A DNA stretch of 64,000 nt from Saturnia japonica (Eukaryota; Arthropoda; Insecta; Lepidoptera; Saturniidae). Made by a program: the position numbers and the translations under genes. Below the pieces are notes generated by a model, which was not told the DNA's origin, did not search any database, and worked only from the letters and a program-made list of their open reading frames with translations. Positions 34,196-46,387 of the stretch are shown in pieces. The DNA lies in the NCBI GenBank assembly GCA_033032175.1, contig CM065304.1:10664001-10728000 (forward strand), in the 5' to 3' direction. Numbering within the stretch: the first letter of the stretch is position 1; the number at the start of each line of letters is the position of its first letter.

Positions 34196-34523
34196 TACAT
34201 CAACAAACCAGTTCGCGTTGACAACGATGTCATTTCAGAATTACTGCATATGCGCCTAATAAATCAACAAACAGGTTAGCGTGGCAGCCGATTTAATTTC
34301 ACCATTACCGCAATTGCGCATTGATGTTCCCATATTTTGATCTTACAAACTTTCATCCTATTTTACCTTAAAGTTTTATTTTCACTTCAAAAAGTACCAT
34401 ATGTTCTTTCCTAAAGTGCAGTCTATCTCTATCCCAAAATTCATCAAAATTTGAGCAGCGGTTTAGGCATTAGAACGTAACAGACAGACACAGTTACTTT
34501 CGCATTTATAATATTAGTATGGA
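34196..34523 (-). mobile_element. Helitron-like element, 5' end on the minus strand
   Basis: On the minus strand it starts A|TCCATACTAATATTATAAAT, then GCGAAAGTAACTGTGTCTGT. Near its far side AAATCAACAAACAGGTTAGC and CATCAACAAACCAGTTCGCG form an imperfect 63-base tandem pair. The 3' end is not identified. Confidence 0.6.
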
Positions 34524-35939
34524 TGAACTGATTTTGCTCGTCTAAAAGTTATCTAGAGAAATGGGTTTTATGTCTATAAATTGTTATTAACGTCAGGTCT
34601 TCAGTTTTAGGTTTTTAGGTCAATTCAAGTTTTGTCTGGCAACGAGTTATTCTTATGTTATATGCTTTATAACATACATTCCTAAAAATAATAGCTTAGA
34701 TACATGCATGCTACATACATGATACATGCTATAAAACTACTTTGAAATTTCATATTTTATTCGATAAAAGTACATGTACTATTTTTTGTATAAATATATC
34801 AATATTTAAGTTTAAAACGACGACAGTTCAGTGTTAGGATACTCTAATGCAGTGGTGTCGCCCACTTGGGCCTGATTTTTACAATGAATTTAAAGTTTCT
34901 GAGAAGTTAATTATAGCGATGAAATAGAGCGGTAGAGCATTTTGTAATGCTTGTCTGGCTAACTTACTAGCATTATTAAGTTTAAAATATATCGGCAAGC
35001 ATTTATCGACGTATCAGGAACACACCGATCATTTAGTGATGGATAAAACAAAGAACACAATTTTTTTTAAACATTTTTGTGTTTATTGATATTTATTAAA
35101 CTATAAATATAATGTGTTGTTGTGTGGTTGCTTAATGTTGAAAACGCTATTATTTGTTCAATCCCTGAGGTAAAACAATTGACATGAATGGAATTCTTGT
35201 TGTGAAACAAATGATTGAATAAACTGGCTTACGTTTCGTGGGAAAACAATCACTGACAGGATTTTGGAAGTATATATGTGGGTGGGAGACACACATCACT
35301 GGCATATTATGTTTTCTGGACGAAATCCTATTTTTATCAAATTAAGTAAGGTATTAAAATTAAAATAATGACCAGTAATTCGTTAATTTCAATTCTTTAA
35401 TTTATATTACAGACTAACAAATACTCAAATAAGAAACAACGCAAATTAAAGACGAAAATTTTATGGGTAAAAATCTCCTGTTTTACTTTACTGGTCAATA
35501 ACTATTTCTCTTTAAAAATGAATAGGTAAATAATATCATCTTAATTATAAAATGCTAGGTATAGCTAATATGAAAAATATACAATTATAATTTAAAGGAG
35601 AGCAAATTTACAAGTAGTGAAAGTAAATATGCCTAAGCTTAACCCCATAATTTAAAAGGTCATACGTCTTCCAACGTAGGTAAAAAGTAATTATGTATAT
35701 AGCAACAACGTCCTTTGAAAAGTTTGGAAAAATACGATCTTTTTGTGATAATAGACTGATGTATGATTGGACGGCATTAGATCATTCGTACTATGAAATT
35801 AGCATAGGTTTAATTTAAATAGACAAGTTTTTATGAGTTACTAATATTAAATGAATACTATGTAATAACAGGGTGCATGAAAAGAGCCTACGCGAGTGAC
35901 GATACCCAAATACGTCCGGCGCATTCTAGGCAGTAATTT
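34524..35939. other. No recognisable feature
   Basis: AT-rich, no gene. Confidence 0.45.
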
Positions 35940-36345
35940 CCAATTCCAACTTCACTGACTGGCCAACTGGCTATTCGTATACCTGGGATGGGTCCGCAAA
36001 ATACCTCCTAGATGCTCTGGATAGGTTGCAAAGACGGGCTGTACGCATTTTTAATGATGCAGATGTTATCAAATACGTTGAGCTATTTCAGCTGCTTCAT
36101 GGAGCATATTCTAGTGTGCGTTTTTGTAAATTATTGAGTGTTCTGGAGAGTTGTTCAATCTAATTCCCTCCTCTCCTTTCTCAACAAAACTACACGTATT
36201 GGGTTTCGGAGTCTCTGTTTTACGGTAACCTCCATCTCGACACGAAATAAAAAGTTCTCTAAGACTCTTATCTTTGTCGTACCGTGAAATTGTGGTGCCA
36301 TCTCCCGACCATTGTGTTCCCTGACATGACATCGGATCCTTCATG
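35940..36345 (+). pseudogene. CR1/jockey-like LINE, C-terminal fragment
   Basis: Reads YLLDALDRLQRRAVRIFND, then in a second frame GELFNLIPSSPFLNKTTRI and GFRSLCFTVTSISTRNKKFS, and in a third KLWCHLPTIVFPD. These blocks, in this order, are the familiar C-terminus of an arthropod CR1/jockey-group reverse transcriptase. At least two frameshifts and stops break it, and nothing of the catalytic core is present. The long minus-strand frame at 36111-36344 is only its shadow. Confidence 0.75.
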
Positions 36346-36384
36346 CATGATGATGATCTTTATGCAGGACGGCATAATATCAAC

Positions 36385-36500
36385 GACCACCGAGGGATTG
36401 CCTATCTCTCGTTTGTCGCTTTTGTGTTACAATTGTACTATGCTCACCATCAGGGAAAGTTACGTCAATTCGTCGAGCCACTATAAAAACTTTTCACCAC
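36385..36500 (+). repeat. Tail piece shared with 43320-43440 and 56695-56790
   Basis: TATCTCTCGTTTGTCGCTTT and CTCACCATCAGGGAAAGTTA, then GAGCCACTATAAAAACTTTT, match ATCTCTCGTTCGTTAGTCGC, TACCATCAGGGACAGAACAG and GGTATACTATAAAAAAAGTT at 43.3 kb. This seems to be the common end of the repeat that carries the ACCACCATACATA units. Confidence 0.65.
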
Positions 36501-36691
36501 GACACGAGTTATTTTTGTTTAAACTACGAATTTTGCCGACATGAAGAAGAAACATAATATGTGATAAGTTTATAGTAACTAGCGAATGTCCAAAGGTTGA
36601 AATTCAACCAGCAACTGTTTGATTATAGACTACTATCTCTTTTATATTTGCAGTATGAACTAGGTACAGTAATCTCTGACCCCTAGAAGAT

Positions 36692-37042
36692 ATGGGAATT
36701 TTAAACTGCGTTAGAGTTCGGAAACTTAACAAGTCAAGTACGAGACCGCAGTCTATTATAGTAAAATTACCTAGCGCACGAGTAACAGATAATGTAATTG
36801 CTGCTGTGATAAAATTTAACAAACGCAACAAGAACGAAAATCTTAACTCTGCTCATTTGGGTTACGGAGATAATAAAAGTTCTGTCTATGTCTCGGAACA
36901 TCTTTCACCTCACTTAAAGGCGTTACAGGCTGAAAGCAGAATAATTGCACTAGAGAAGGATTTCAAATATGTCTGGATTCGAAACGGTCGTATATTATGT
37001 CATGAGGATGATACCTATTCCACTAAAAATGTAAAGTTTTAA
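36692..37042 (+). pseudogene. LINE ORF1 protein, FP-type C-terminal domain
   Basis: An open frame of 116 codons with RPQSIIVKLPSARVTDNVIA, then a KFNKRNKNENLNSAHLG block, YVSEHLSPHLKALQAESRI and YVWIRNGRI. This is the RNA/DNA-binding C-terminal domain found in ORF1 of many insect LINEs, related to the baculovirus FP protein C-terminal domain. It is not evidence of a virus here. The N-terminal coiled-coil and zinc finger expected upstream are absent; the methionine at 36692 is internal. Confidence 0.75.
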
Positions 37043-37116
37043 GATTGTTTAACTAAACTTTAATATTCATGTGTAATGGGCTAAGACCGCATTTTTTGCA
37101 AAAAAAATCCCATATT

Positions 37117-37842
37117 TACTATCAGAATGTTCGCTGTATGCGAACAAAATTAAAATAAATTCGATTGGCATCATTACAGCTTCATTATGATCTACTGGTA
37201 TGTACAGATACATGGCTGGATGATTCTTTAAGTGATAACGAACTTTTTTATGAAAATTATGTAATTTACCATAGAGACCAGACATTCGACCTACTTAGAA
37301 TTACTGGGGGAGGGGTTTTAATAGCGGTATCCAAAAAAATACAGTCGAAACGAATAATTCATTACGAAAGCTCATGTGAAGATATATGGATCTCGTTTAA
37401 TATAAAAGTAAATGTTACGACAAAAGAAATTATGCTATGTGCTGTCTACTTACGACCCCTCCCCCCCCCCATAACACTTTCAATTTTAAATATATTTCTA
37501 GAAAAAGTTGATAAGGTTTTTGATATCAACCCATGTGAAACTTTGATTTTCGGAGACTTTAATTTACCTTTTATAAAATGGAATAAAGATCTGAAATCCA
37601 ACCGAGCAATTCCATCTAGTTTAAAAAACACATTAGGCAATTGTTTTCTTGGCTTTATGTCCCGTAATAATCTTAGTCAATACAATCTTGTACAAAATCA
37701 AAAAATCTTAGATTTAATCTTAGAAAATGTTGAGTGTACTAATGTGAGTGAAACTTCATATTACTTAAGTAAACTGGACGTATATCATCCAGCACTTGCA
37801 ATATTTATCAATATTTTCAAGTGTTTCTTTCCTCAAGAGTAA
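37117..37842 (+). pseudogene. LINE endonuclease domain
   Basis: Starts with YYQNVRCMRTKLK, meets TAA at 37156-37158, then runs open for 225 codons: LLVCTDTWLDDS, GGGVLIAV, GDFNLPFIKWN and DVYHPALAI. The usual catalytic Glu of the ETW block is Asp here (TDTW), another sign of decay. Its role in the living family is nicking target DNA for reverse transcription. A C-run CCCCCCCCCC at 37459-37470 may have slipped. Confidence 0.75.
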
Positions 37843-39245
37843 ATTATTCGCAACTCATAATTTTAGAAAGGCAGACTATAAACTAGTAAATTCTGAATCG
37901 TGCAAAATAGACTGGAAATCTGAGCTTTGTAGTGAAGATGTCAATAGCTTAACACAAAAATTTTATGATATCATTAAATTTGTAATAGAACGTACAATTC
38001 CAATGATGAAACCACGAAACCGTAAATATCCGATTTAGTATACGAGAGCTTTGATTAAATAAATTTCAGAAAAAAATATGGTTAGATTAAAGTACAAACG
38101 CTATAAACCCCTCGAGATCTTATAGAAACCAAGCTGTTGAATAAGCGCATTCAACGGGTGATCAGATGTTGTTATGATGGGTATGTTGAAAGTATAGAAA
38201 AGTGCTTGCCTTTTAATTCGAAAAAGTTTTGGTCATTTATAAAAGCTCGTAGAAAGGGAGTTTCTAATATACCTACTGTAATGAAACTAGGCAATACTAT
38301 AGCTAACACTGGTGAATCTATTTGTAACCTTTTTCTAAACACTTTTTATCGGTTTACTCTGATCCTATTTGTTCTTATAACGTTGAGATGACTAAGATAT
38401 GCATTTTTCCTCAAAATTCATTAGACAATATTACAATAAGTAAAGTCCTTATCCTGAAAGCGATAAAGAAGCTTGTTGCCAGTAAAGGAGCGGGACCAGA
38501 TGTCAAAATTTTTGACATTGCCTTTAAAAATTATTTTTCAAATTTCTATTAAAACATCAACTTTTCCTGCATTATGGAAGGAAGCTAATGTGGTTCCTAT
38601 TTTTAAAAATGTGAAAAAAATACTATTCAAAATTATCGACCAGTATCAATTTGAATATATTTTCTAAAATATTTGTTGCAAGTTACAATTTACTGATCAC
38701 ATAAGTATTACGATATCTAAGGCCTGCAAAGTGTGCGGATTTGTTAAGCGCATGTGTAATATATTCCGTGACATAAAAACAATATTATATATTTATAAAA
38801 CCTTGGTTAGGAGCATTTTAGAATATAGAAAAAGAATTTGTAACCCAATGCAATTTTACAAAATTTCTCTCTCGCAAAGACCAGAAATGCTCTTACCGCG
38901 CTGATTATAAAACTCGTTTAAAGCACTTTAATCTTATGTCGCTGTAAAATAGACGTAAGATCTTCGACCTTATTCATTTATATAAGCTTGCTAACGGAGT
39001 TATTTTAGTCCCTGAAGTATTTATTACAAGAATTAAATCCAAATGTTTCTAGGAAGATACCAAGATTTCCTATTCAAAGAACCTTTTCTAAAACACATTT
39101 CAGAACGAATATCTGTTCACCTTTGAATCGCCTTAAGGAATTGTATAGCGATGTTAATAAAAATAATGTTGATATTGAAGTCTTTAATTGCTCTTTCTGG
39201 AATTTTCGCTCAAAGTTGTATGATTCATTTGCTATTTCATTTGAT
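37843..39245 (+). pseudogene. LINE reverse transcriptase, core deleted
   Basis: Broken frames give DWKSELCSEDVNSLTQKFYD, then KKFWSFIKARRKGVSNIPTV, KGAGPD, FPALWKEANVVPIFKN and NYRPVSI at about 38634-38654. From about 38690 the text jumps to SKACKVCGFVKRMCNIFRDI, YKTLVRSILEY and later RRKIFDLIHLYKLANGVI, which belong after the palm. The palm with motif A and the (Y/F)ADD box, about 200-250 residues, is missing. Confidence 0.7.
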
Positions 39246-39430
39246 TTGTAGTTTTCTTCATATTTGTAATTTATTTGTAATTTGTTTTCGTTTTTGTTGG
39301 AGTTGTGCTGCGGCTTAATTTAATAAGATGTGCATATCTGTAAAGATACTTCACACATACCTTAACTTATGGTGTATTTGTTATTGTAATATTGTGTGAA
39401 TTTGTCGTTGCTGTGACAATAAAAAAAAAG

Positions 39431-41192
39431 TAAACAAAGAATATTACTGTCACTTTATTAATGTTTTGGAGGTCTAAGTTCAACAGCACTTGTCGGGGTA
39501 TTATTCAATTTAATGTATTTGTAACACATATTATACATTAATTTTAACTTTATCCACTCCCTATCCACATAAACATTAACTGTGCCAAATTTTAGAGTCC
39601 TCTGTGCACACTTTATGTTCAAAAAAGAGTTCGAAGTTTTCTCTTATAGGTTTGGACGATATTATGTAGAAAAAAGAAAATCAAAACTCAGAATTGAAGA
39701 ATGATAAAAATGACTTCTGGGTTCGAATAGATTATTTAAAAAAAACAGTATTCTTATAGATATGTAATAAAACTAAAATCTCACCGAATCTTAAGTTACG
39801 ATGTGATCGAAGAAGGTTTATCGTTGGCCATACATCAAAGATTGAAAATACCGAGTGATACAGCAAACAGTAGAAAGAAATCTATCGACATTATCATCCT
39901 ATGTAAGACTGTTCAAATACTAATTTACGTTTTGTATAAATGACCTGGAGCTCTGATCTAATAAAGGAAGGAATGCGCTAGCCGGCAGACAGTTACTACA
40001 GTTTAAAACAAAGATATTAGTTTGCGAACTTTTTCATTCAATCCGACATGGAGGCTGCCGATAAACTGTGGCTCCGCACACTGGTAGACATAAGTTTTAT
40101 AGAACAGATAAAAAAATATTGTTTTTACGGAATTATTTTTAATTACATTATCTCAATTGACAAAGACATCACATTGATTAAGCGTGCCATCATTGCACGT
40201 TAACATGTTTACAGACACTAAAAGTAATCTTTGAAACCCTATTAACGCAGGTATGGTACAATAAAACCCGATATTATGTTCGACGGTCTATTTGATTCGG
40301 TTGAATCGTAAAATGTGCGAGATTCGAGGCCACTTTATGAGGTCGAATTCGTAAGAACTAAGAACTCTAATGTATTATTACACTGTACTAATCAACTGTA
40401 GATAATCGGATATCCGTTGACCTACTATAAAAAATCCTACTTATTATACTTTGATCTTTTGATTATAATTTTAATAGCTGCATGTTATTAGCTATTGTAG
40501 CTTTTATTATACGATTTCATATTTTTAAAAACATGTGTGTGTTCACACGCGGTAGAAGTGAAAACTTCAGAAAACAAACAATCCTTATTTAAAATATATT
40601 TTTTTAATCGTATAATTTAAATGTATTCTATCTCATTCTCTCGTAAGCTTAATCATATAGGTGTATGATTGTCTCTTTTTAAAGTGATTTTTTTTAATGT
40701 GAAACATCTGTAGCCGAGGGGTAAACCAGATTTTGGCGTGGCGATACAGACCGTGGCGAAGCATCACCGCGCTATGTGATGGAATATATGTACTATGAAT
40801 TATGAAATTATAAATATACAATTATAAAAATAATCACTGCAACCCCACTGACCCCCACAGAACCCCCCAAGGAATCCCCACAGGGAAATTGTCGGGAAAC
40901 CCTTTGGGACCCACCTTTGACGTTTCACGTCTGCCAGGCGCACCGTGTTTATTTTATTTTATTTTATCTTTTATTATTATTTTATACCATTACGGCAATG
41001 TGATGGAACTGTACCACACGGTAAGCACAATACAAGCCAAACATAATAGATAACACCGCGAGATCAACAATCCAGTGCCAGTCACTCCTATCATGCTGGT
41101 ATGCATAGATGAAAACTGGATATATACAGTTTGATCATGAAACGCGACGTACATAAACGATTCACTCTGACGGGCTTCTCACCATTTACATT
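39431..41192. other. No gene; one C-rich patch
   Basis: At 40838-40950 there is a C-rich patch (CAACCCCACTGACCCCCACA, then CACGTCTGCCAGGCGCACCG) followed by TTTTA runs. Its origin is unclear. The rest is AT-rich. Confidence 0.45.
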
Positions 41193-41380
41193 GTGGTCAC
41201 GACCCAGTCGAGCTGTACAGTGTGGGTTTTCGCCATATGCATGGTGGTTGCGACCCAGTCGGGCTCTACAGTGGAGGATTTCAACATATGCATGGTGGTT
41301 GCGTTCCAGTCGGGCTGTACAGTGTGTGTTTTCGCCATATGCGTGGTGGTCGCCTCCCATTCGGACTATACAGCATACAG
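41193..41380 (+). repeat. 51-bp tandem repeat, about 3.7 copies
   Basis: GTGGTYRCGACCCAGTCG starts at 41193, 41244, 41295 and 41346. Since 51 is a multiple of three, all frames stay open and three overlapping 68-95 codon frames appear; none is a believable gene. Confidence 0.88.
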
Positions 41381-43129
41381 CCCTATCTCCCCGCTGTAGA
41401 CATTTTCTTGTTTGTTGATCATCAAGGTGAATTATGTGCAGGTTAGGTTTGATATTTCAGTTCTGATGTTATTCACCACTTACAGGCTAAAATTTAATGG
41501 TTCCACGGGTAAAATTTCTTATTGAAATCACAGGGATCAGGAATTTAATACCTGATGATGTCAAGTATGTTATCCCAACCTAAGTCACTTAACATAAAGT
41601 GGGGTTGTCCTCTGGTAATAACCTATAACTTAATTTATATACATTCATCAATGTCGAAATTGTATATAAAATATCTTTCAAGCATAACTTCGCTTAAAAG
41701 TTACAATCTCTGCTGTTCTAGCATTCGTATCATTGTGAATATAAAAAACCCTCTGCAGCAATTAATATGAAATAATGAATAATAGTTAAAAAGTTATAAA
41801 TACAAACTATACAGTTTGCATTACTTCTCACGAGTAATAAAACTATGTTTATTTTAATGTCATACTCGATTAACGCATTGTCAAGCATGTTCAATATTAT
41901 TTTAAGTGATTGTGTACAAAATACGTCAACTTAGGCATCAAATATTCTTCAAAGATTCAGCTCAAACACCCCTTTGTCCACCCACAATGGAGGGTAAAAC
42001 TGCAACAATCCGTCATAGGAATTAAATTTGTTTGCTTTTCGAACTGGTTGTACAATGAAGCGGCTCGATGTTCGATGAAATTCCATTTACTTTTTATGCA
42101 AGTGCTCAATGCCAAAGTTAACAAGTTAAGCTAGTTTCTATATGTCATTGTATTATATATTATTATCGAAGAAAAAACCATTTTTAAAATTATATATAAT
42201 TTTTATTCTAATGTTTTCTATTGTTATATATAGGCTTTTAATACTCTTTTGCTACTGCAGGTGTTTAGCATTTCGTTTTAATTTATATTAGTATGCAATT
42301 TTTGTTCTAAACTACAAGTTTTTGCTTGATATAGATAGACAATGTTAGTATGTGTGAACATTAATAAATCCGCAATTTTCAGTCTTACATTTAATTGTTT
42401 TTTCAAATTTTCTGATACACATCTATTTTAGAGGACACTCCAATTTTTATGATAAGTTGTATGAGGCAAGCTTAAGTGATTTTTCAATTGGTAAGTTATA
42501 TGAATTATCTAGAATACTTTGAGAAATAGTAAAAATGTTATTAATATATTTTTATTGCTAATTCTCATTAATGATATTTTGTAGACGGGAAGTATATCTA
42601 CATATATCATTTCATAATTGATTGACTAAGAATTGTCAACGATATTTTCAAAAAACGTAAAAAATATTGCAATAAAATCAATTTGTATTAATTCTCAATT
42701 GATTTTCATGTAATTTTATTCACGGGAAGTATATGATATTTCATAATTAATAGGTTATAAGACCTATCAATAATGAAGTATTGTCTGCCAAACAAGAAAA
42801 CAATCATCAAAATCAATTCATAATTGGCGAAATAATCGCGTAACGAACATACAACCGACTTGAGTACCTTTTCCTTTATTGAAGTAATTTAAAGATAAAA
42901 TTACAGCCCGAAAATAATTAATGCGTAAGAAACGCGCGCGGAGCTTTTTGTAAGTAACACCATTTGAATGATCACCATGAAAGTTGGTATATCTCAGTGT
43001 TTTTTCATGGAGAATGTTTTCCAGGACGCGATAGGCGGATTCTATGGTGTAGGGGGTGTCAAATTACATCTTTAAAGTTGAGATGCCAAACCCAATTTCA
43101 CCTGCACGTGGTGCACTCTGCTGACTAAC
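41381..43129. other. No recognisable gene
   Basis: AT-rich. TGATAGTCTATAGGAGTTGT-like wording near 42620 recurs at 62465-62500, hinting at a decayed repeat. Confidence 0.4.
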
Positions 43130-43440
43130 GAACTAGGAAATGGCGATAGCGGATAACGGGGTGGTAGGGTGGTTTTGCTCGACTGTGTCGGGACCACCAT
43201 GCATGCGGTGAAAAGTCCATCACAGTGACTCGCTTTTGCGTGTCACGTTCAGATATGGTAAGCCTGTATATATCCAGTTAAATTATTGCAAGTCGGCATG
43301 GTAGTTAGTGGTGACCGTCGATGGATTACGATCTCTCGTTCGTTAGTCGCCGTTGTGATAGGATTGTATTGATTTTACCATCAGGGACAGAACAGTCAAT
43401 TTGCCGTGGTATACTATAAAAAAAGTTCTTGACTATTGGG
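43130..43440 (+). repeat. ACCACCATACATA-family repeat with its tail
   Basis: Contains GGGTGGTAGGGTGGTTTTGC, GGACCACCATGCATGCGGTG, CACGTTCAGATATGGTAAGC and then the tail CTCTCGTTCGTTAGTCGCCG ... TACCATCAGGGACAGAACAG. It shows in one copy that the unit and the tail belong to one element. Confidence 0.6.
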
Positions 43441-43475
43441 AAAAGGCAAAACAATGTTTGCGAGGCCAGCTAAGT

Positions 43476-43690
43476 TAATCTGATATATAAAACTAATCTT
43501 TTTCTTGTTTGTTTGTCCTCTATACGCTCCTAAAATATTCATCCGATTGAGATAAAACATTGGTGTGCTATTGTACGCAAATGTTTCTATATTAGTGCAA
43601 GAGCTTATAAAATATGGCGCGCGAGTAGTTTCATTTTGAAGATAAAGGGAACTAACTCGCGGGAAAAATCTAGCAATCATTGTTTACTAT
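43476..43690 (+). mobile_element. Helitron-like element, 5' part
   Basis: Starts TCTGATATATAAAACTAATC, then TTGTTTGTTTGTCCTCTATA and CTCCTAAAATATTCATCCGA. This is the typical opening of a lepidopteran non-autonomous element; the end is not found. Confidence 0.45.
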
Positions 43691-45734
43691 GATCAATAAT
43701 GATTTATTACTAATCAATAGACTTTCCTGAAATTTGTAACAGTTGTTAATGTATTAAAAGCGAGTAATAAAAGGTCGCGAAGAGGAATTTGGAACTATGT
43801 ATATTTTGTTAATTTTATAATTTTTTCACACCTACTGTAGACGAATTACATTTTTCAAATATATAAACATGATTCTGTATTTCGTCACGTGTATTAAGCG
43901 CGACAGATATGCCGTATATTGTCGATCATATTGTGAGATATTTTCCATATCGACGTTCACGCGCCAATACTAAGGTATTTTGCGATTTCCGACAATAATA
44001 CAAATTAATAACGCGTTTAGACGTTAGTATCATACATATTATATTTTTGAACTTAAACCGTATATTAAATATTTCATTTTATAAAAAGTTTTAGCAACTA
44101 GAAACAAGTATTCAGAAATTTAACATACTTATTCCGTTATGCTTAGAAGGTGTTTAGTTCTATCGTTTTACCCGACGCGACGCAGTAATGCGCAAAGGAA
44201 CCCAGACATGTTCTAAGAAATTCACTTACGTATAAGATTGTATAATAAAGTGGTTTACTTTATGTAGCTTTTATCCTGTTTTTATAAAGCCATAATGAAC
44301 TTTTCAACGTAAAGTAACAAATTGCGGGTGATGTGTTCTGTAAAAATATTTTACCTTATTACGTTGCAGATATTCTATCAGATGCTTGTATGAAAGGAAA
44401 TTAACCATTGCAATTGTTTCGAATAAATGGTATCAAAGGGATTTTAAAATTTTTAACTATACCTACTTATAATACGTTCATTAATTTGCGCTAAGGTGCA
44501 TTTGCATAGTCGTCGAGAATTTTCCAATAGGGAATTTTCCGATATGTTATAAATATTGTGATAATATTATTCTAAATGTTGTAAGTAAACGCTACGACAA
44601 CATGAATATCAATTTTAATTAACTCGTGCATATAATTTGGCTGTTTCCTAAGATTAAATTTAAAAAAATCCGATCAAAATTATTATAGAACCTAACACAA
44701 TTACATAAAAAACTTTTATTTGTTTTACTAAGTCTCAAAGGTGGAATGACTATTTTATAATTACCTCTAGTATTATAATTATGCGTGTCGCGTAGAATAA
44801 GTAAAAAAAAAGTGCGTGCGTAAAAAGTACACAGGTCAGAAGTTAAACTTCATTGGCAAACTAATTTTAAAATCTGGTTTATATTTATAATAATCTAAAG
44901 CTTTAGATTTCCGAGATTTAGAGGGAGGGAAAAAGAAAGATATGTTAGGAATTTAATGAATTTAATTGTCATTAAAATATTAAATTCTTAAATGACAAGT
45001 GGCAAATTAAAATGCCACATGCTATTCGTAAATATTAAAATATCCTAACCTTAAAACGAATTAACATAAAAAGTGTATATTAACAAAAAGATAACTAATA
45101 TATTACTTACTCTGAACAACTGCTTATTATAGGACTATTTACAAATTAGCCTTTCGTTTAAAGTTATTAAAATTACAAAATCAATACCGAAAGATCTGGC
45201 TAATTATAATGTATCCATTTGAAACGAACCATTCGATGTAGGTATACTTTACAAATACCGTCTATCTATTATAAATTATTAGTTCATTCACTTATGTGAT
45301 TAGCCGTAATATGTAATGATAAAAATCTATCCGAAACTTTGCTACTTCCGTTTGAAACAGATTATCAACAAAAAACGTTTGATATTAATTGTTGATGTTG
45401 AAACTAAAAATTTAAATCTTGAAACTAATAATGGAAAAGAAGAAAAAGTAAAACGTAACTGAAACGATAGACCGATACCGATAGACCGTAATCCTGATTG
45501 TTATTTACCTCTTAGGAATAACTCGCCAGCTGGCTTTGGAGTCAACATCGATCTGAAGAACTTTAAAGGGCGAAAAACGTGTAATCGATTGTGATTGTTT
45601 TAACATATTTTTGTAACAAAATTACCTACTTACTTATCGCGGGCTTTACTTACCGATACTAAAAAAACAAATACATACATTTAAAGGAGTTTCAAAACTA
45701 TGACAGTCGTGGAAATGGCTCCGCTATATTCACC
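43691..45734. other. No gene
   Basis: AT-rich. 44688-44750 matches 15103-15160. Nothing else is supported. Confidence 0.45.
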
Positions 45735-45990
45735 AACCCGTGTTAATTTTATCCGATAAACACCGTACCGCGTCGCAAACACGGTTGCCTATCATAAATG
45801 TTCTCACTTCCTGAAAGTACAAATTCTTTTAATTTTTCATTATCTCCTAAACTGTATTATCCGTATAACATGCTATAAAAGTCAAAATTTTTACTTCATA
45901 CAATTGTCTTTATGATGAAGTAACTTTGTTATGATTGACGGTCTAAGCAATAATTTTCAGTGTATATAATATTATATTTACCTTTAGTTG
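45735..45990 (-). repeat. Helitron-like interior segment
   Basis: The minus strand reads GTTACTTCATCATAAAGACA, TTTAGGAGATAATGAAAAAT and TTTGTACTTTCAGGAAGTGA, matching 20685-20810. Ends are not identifiable. Confidence 0.6.
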
Positions 45991-46345
45991 TTATATTATT
46001 CTCCTTATTTATACATTTGTAATATATATTTAAAGAGTGTGGCGATGTATCACAATAAATAGTTCTTACTTCAGCTACATTCCATTTTGTTTATGATAGA
46101 CTGGCTGACTTTCAGGTCTTGAATAAGATAAATAAGACATCTGTCACTGACTGCACAAGAAGATATAATTTCTGTAATCGATTACGAGCGACAAAATAAA
46201 TACAGCAATAATTCAAACGCTGAGCTGCATTTTTAATTAATAGGATCGGCCAAACGATCCTATAAGAGCATCGGTTAGGTTCTTGTATTTAATAAATTTG
46301 TTTATTCAAATATCTATTATAACACGATCTTTTAGGTTTCATTTC

Positions 46346-46356
46346 GGCATTGAATG

Positions 46357-46386
<30 letters not shown>
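46346..46386. repeat. AT dinucleotide microsatellite
   Basis: About 18 uninterrupted AT units, then TTTTATATATTG. Confidence 0.95.

Positions 46387-46387
<1 letters not shown>

Larger units (their letters stand above)
36680..39430 (+). mobile_element. CR1/jockey-like LINE with FP-domain ORF1, internally deleted
   Basis: The order is ORF1 C-terminus, endonuclease, linker, reverse transcriptase fingers, a deletion, reverse transcriptase tail, 3' UTR, and an A-rich end GACAATAAAAAAAAAG. The element is truncated at the 5' side and carries many stops and frameshifts, so it is old. It has no visible target site duplication. Confidence 0.8.

Noticed and set aside
36692..37042. Baculovirus-like FP protein, possible viral insertion
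   Set aside because: The FP-type C-terminal domain is common in ORF1 of insect LINEs, and an endonuclease and reverse transcriptase remnant follow in the right order.
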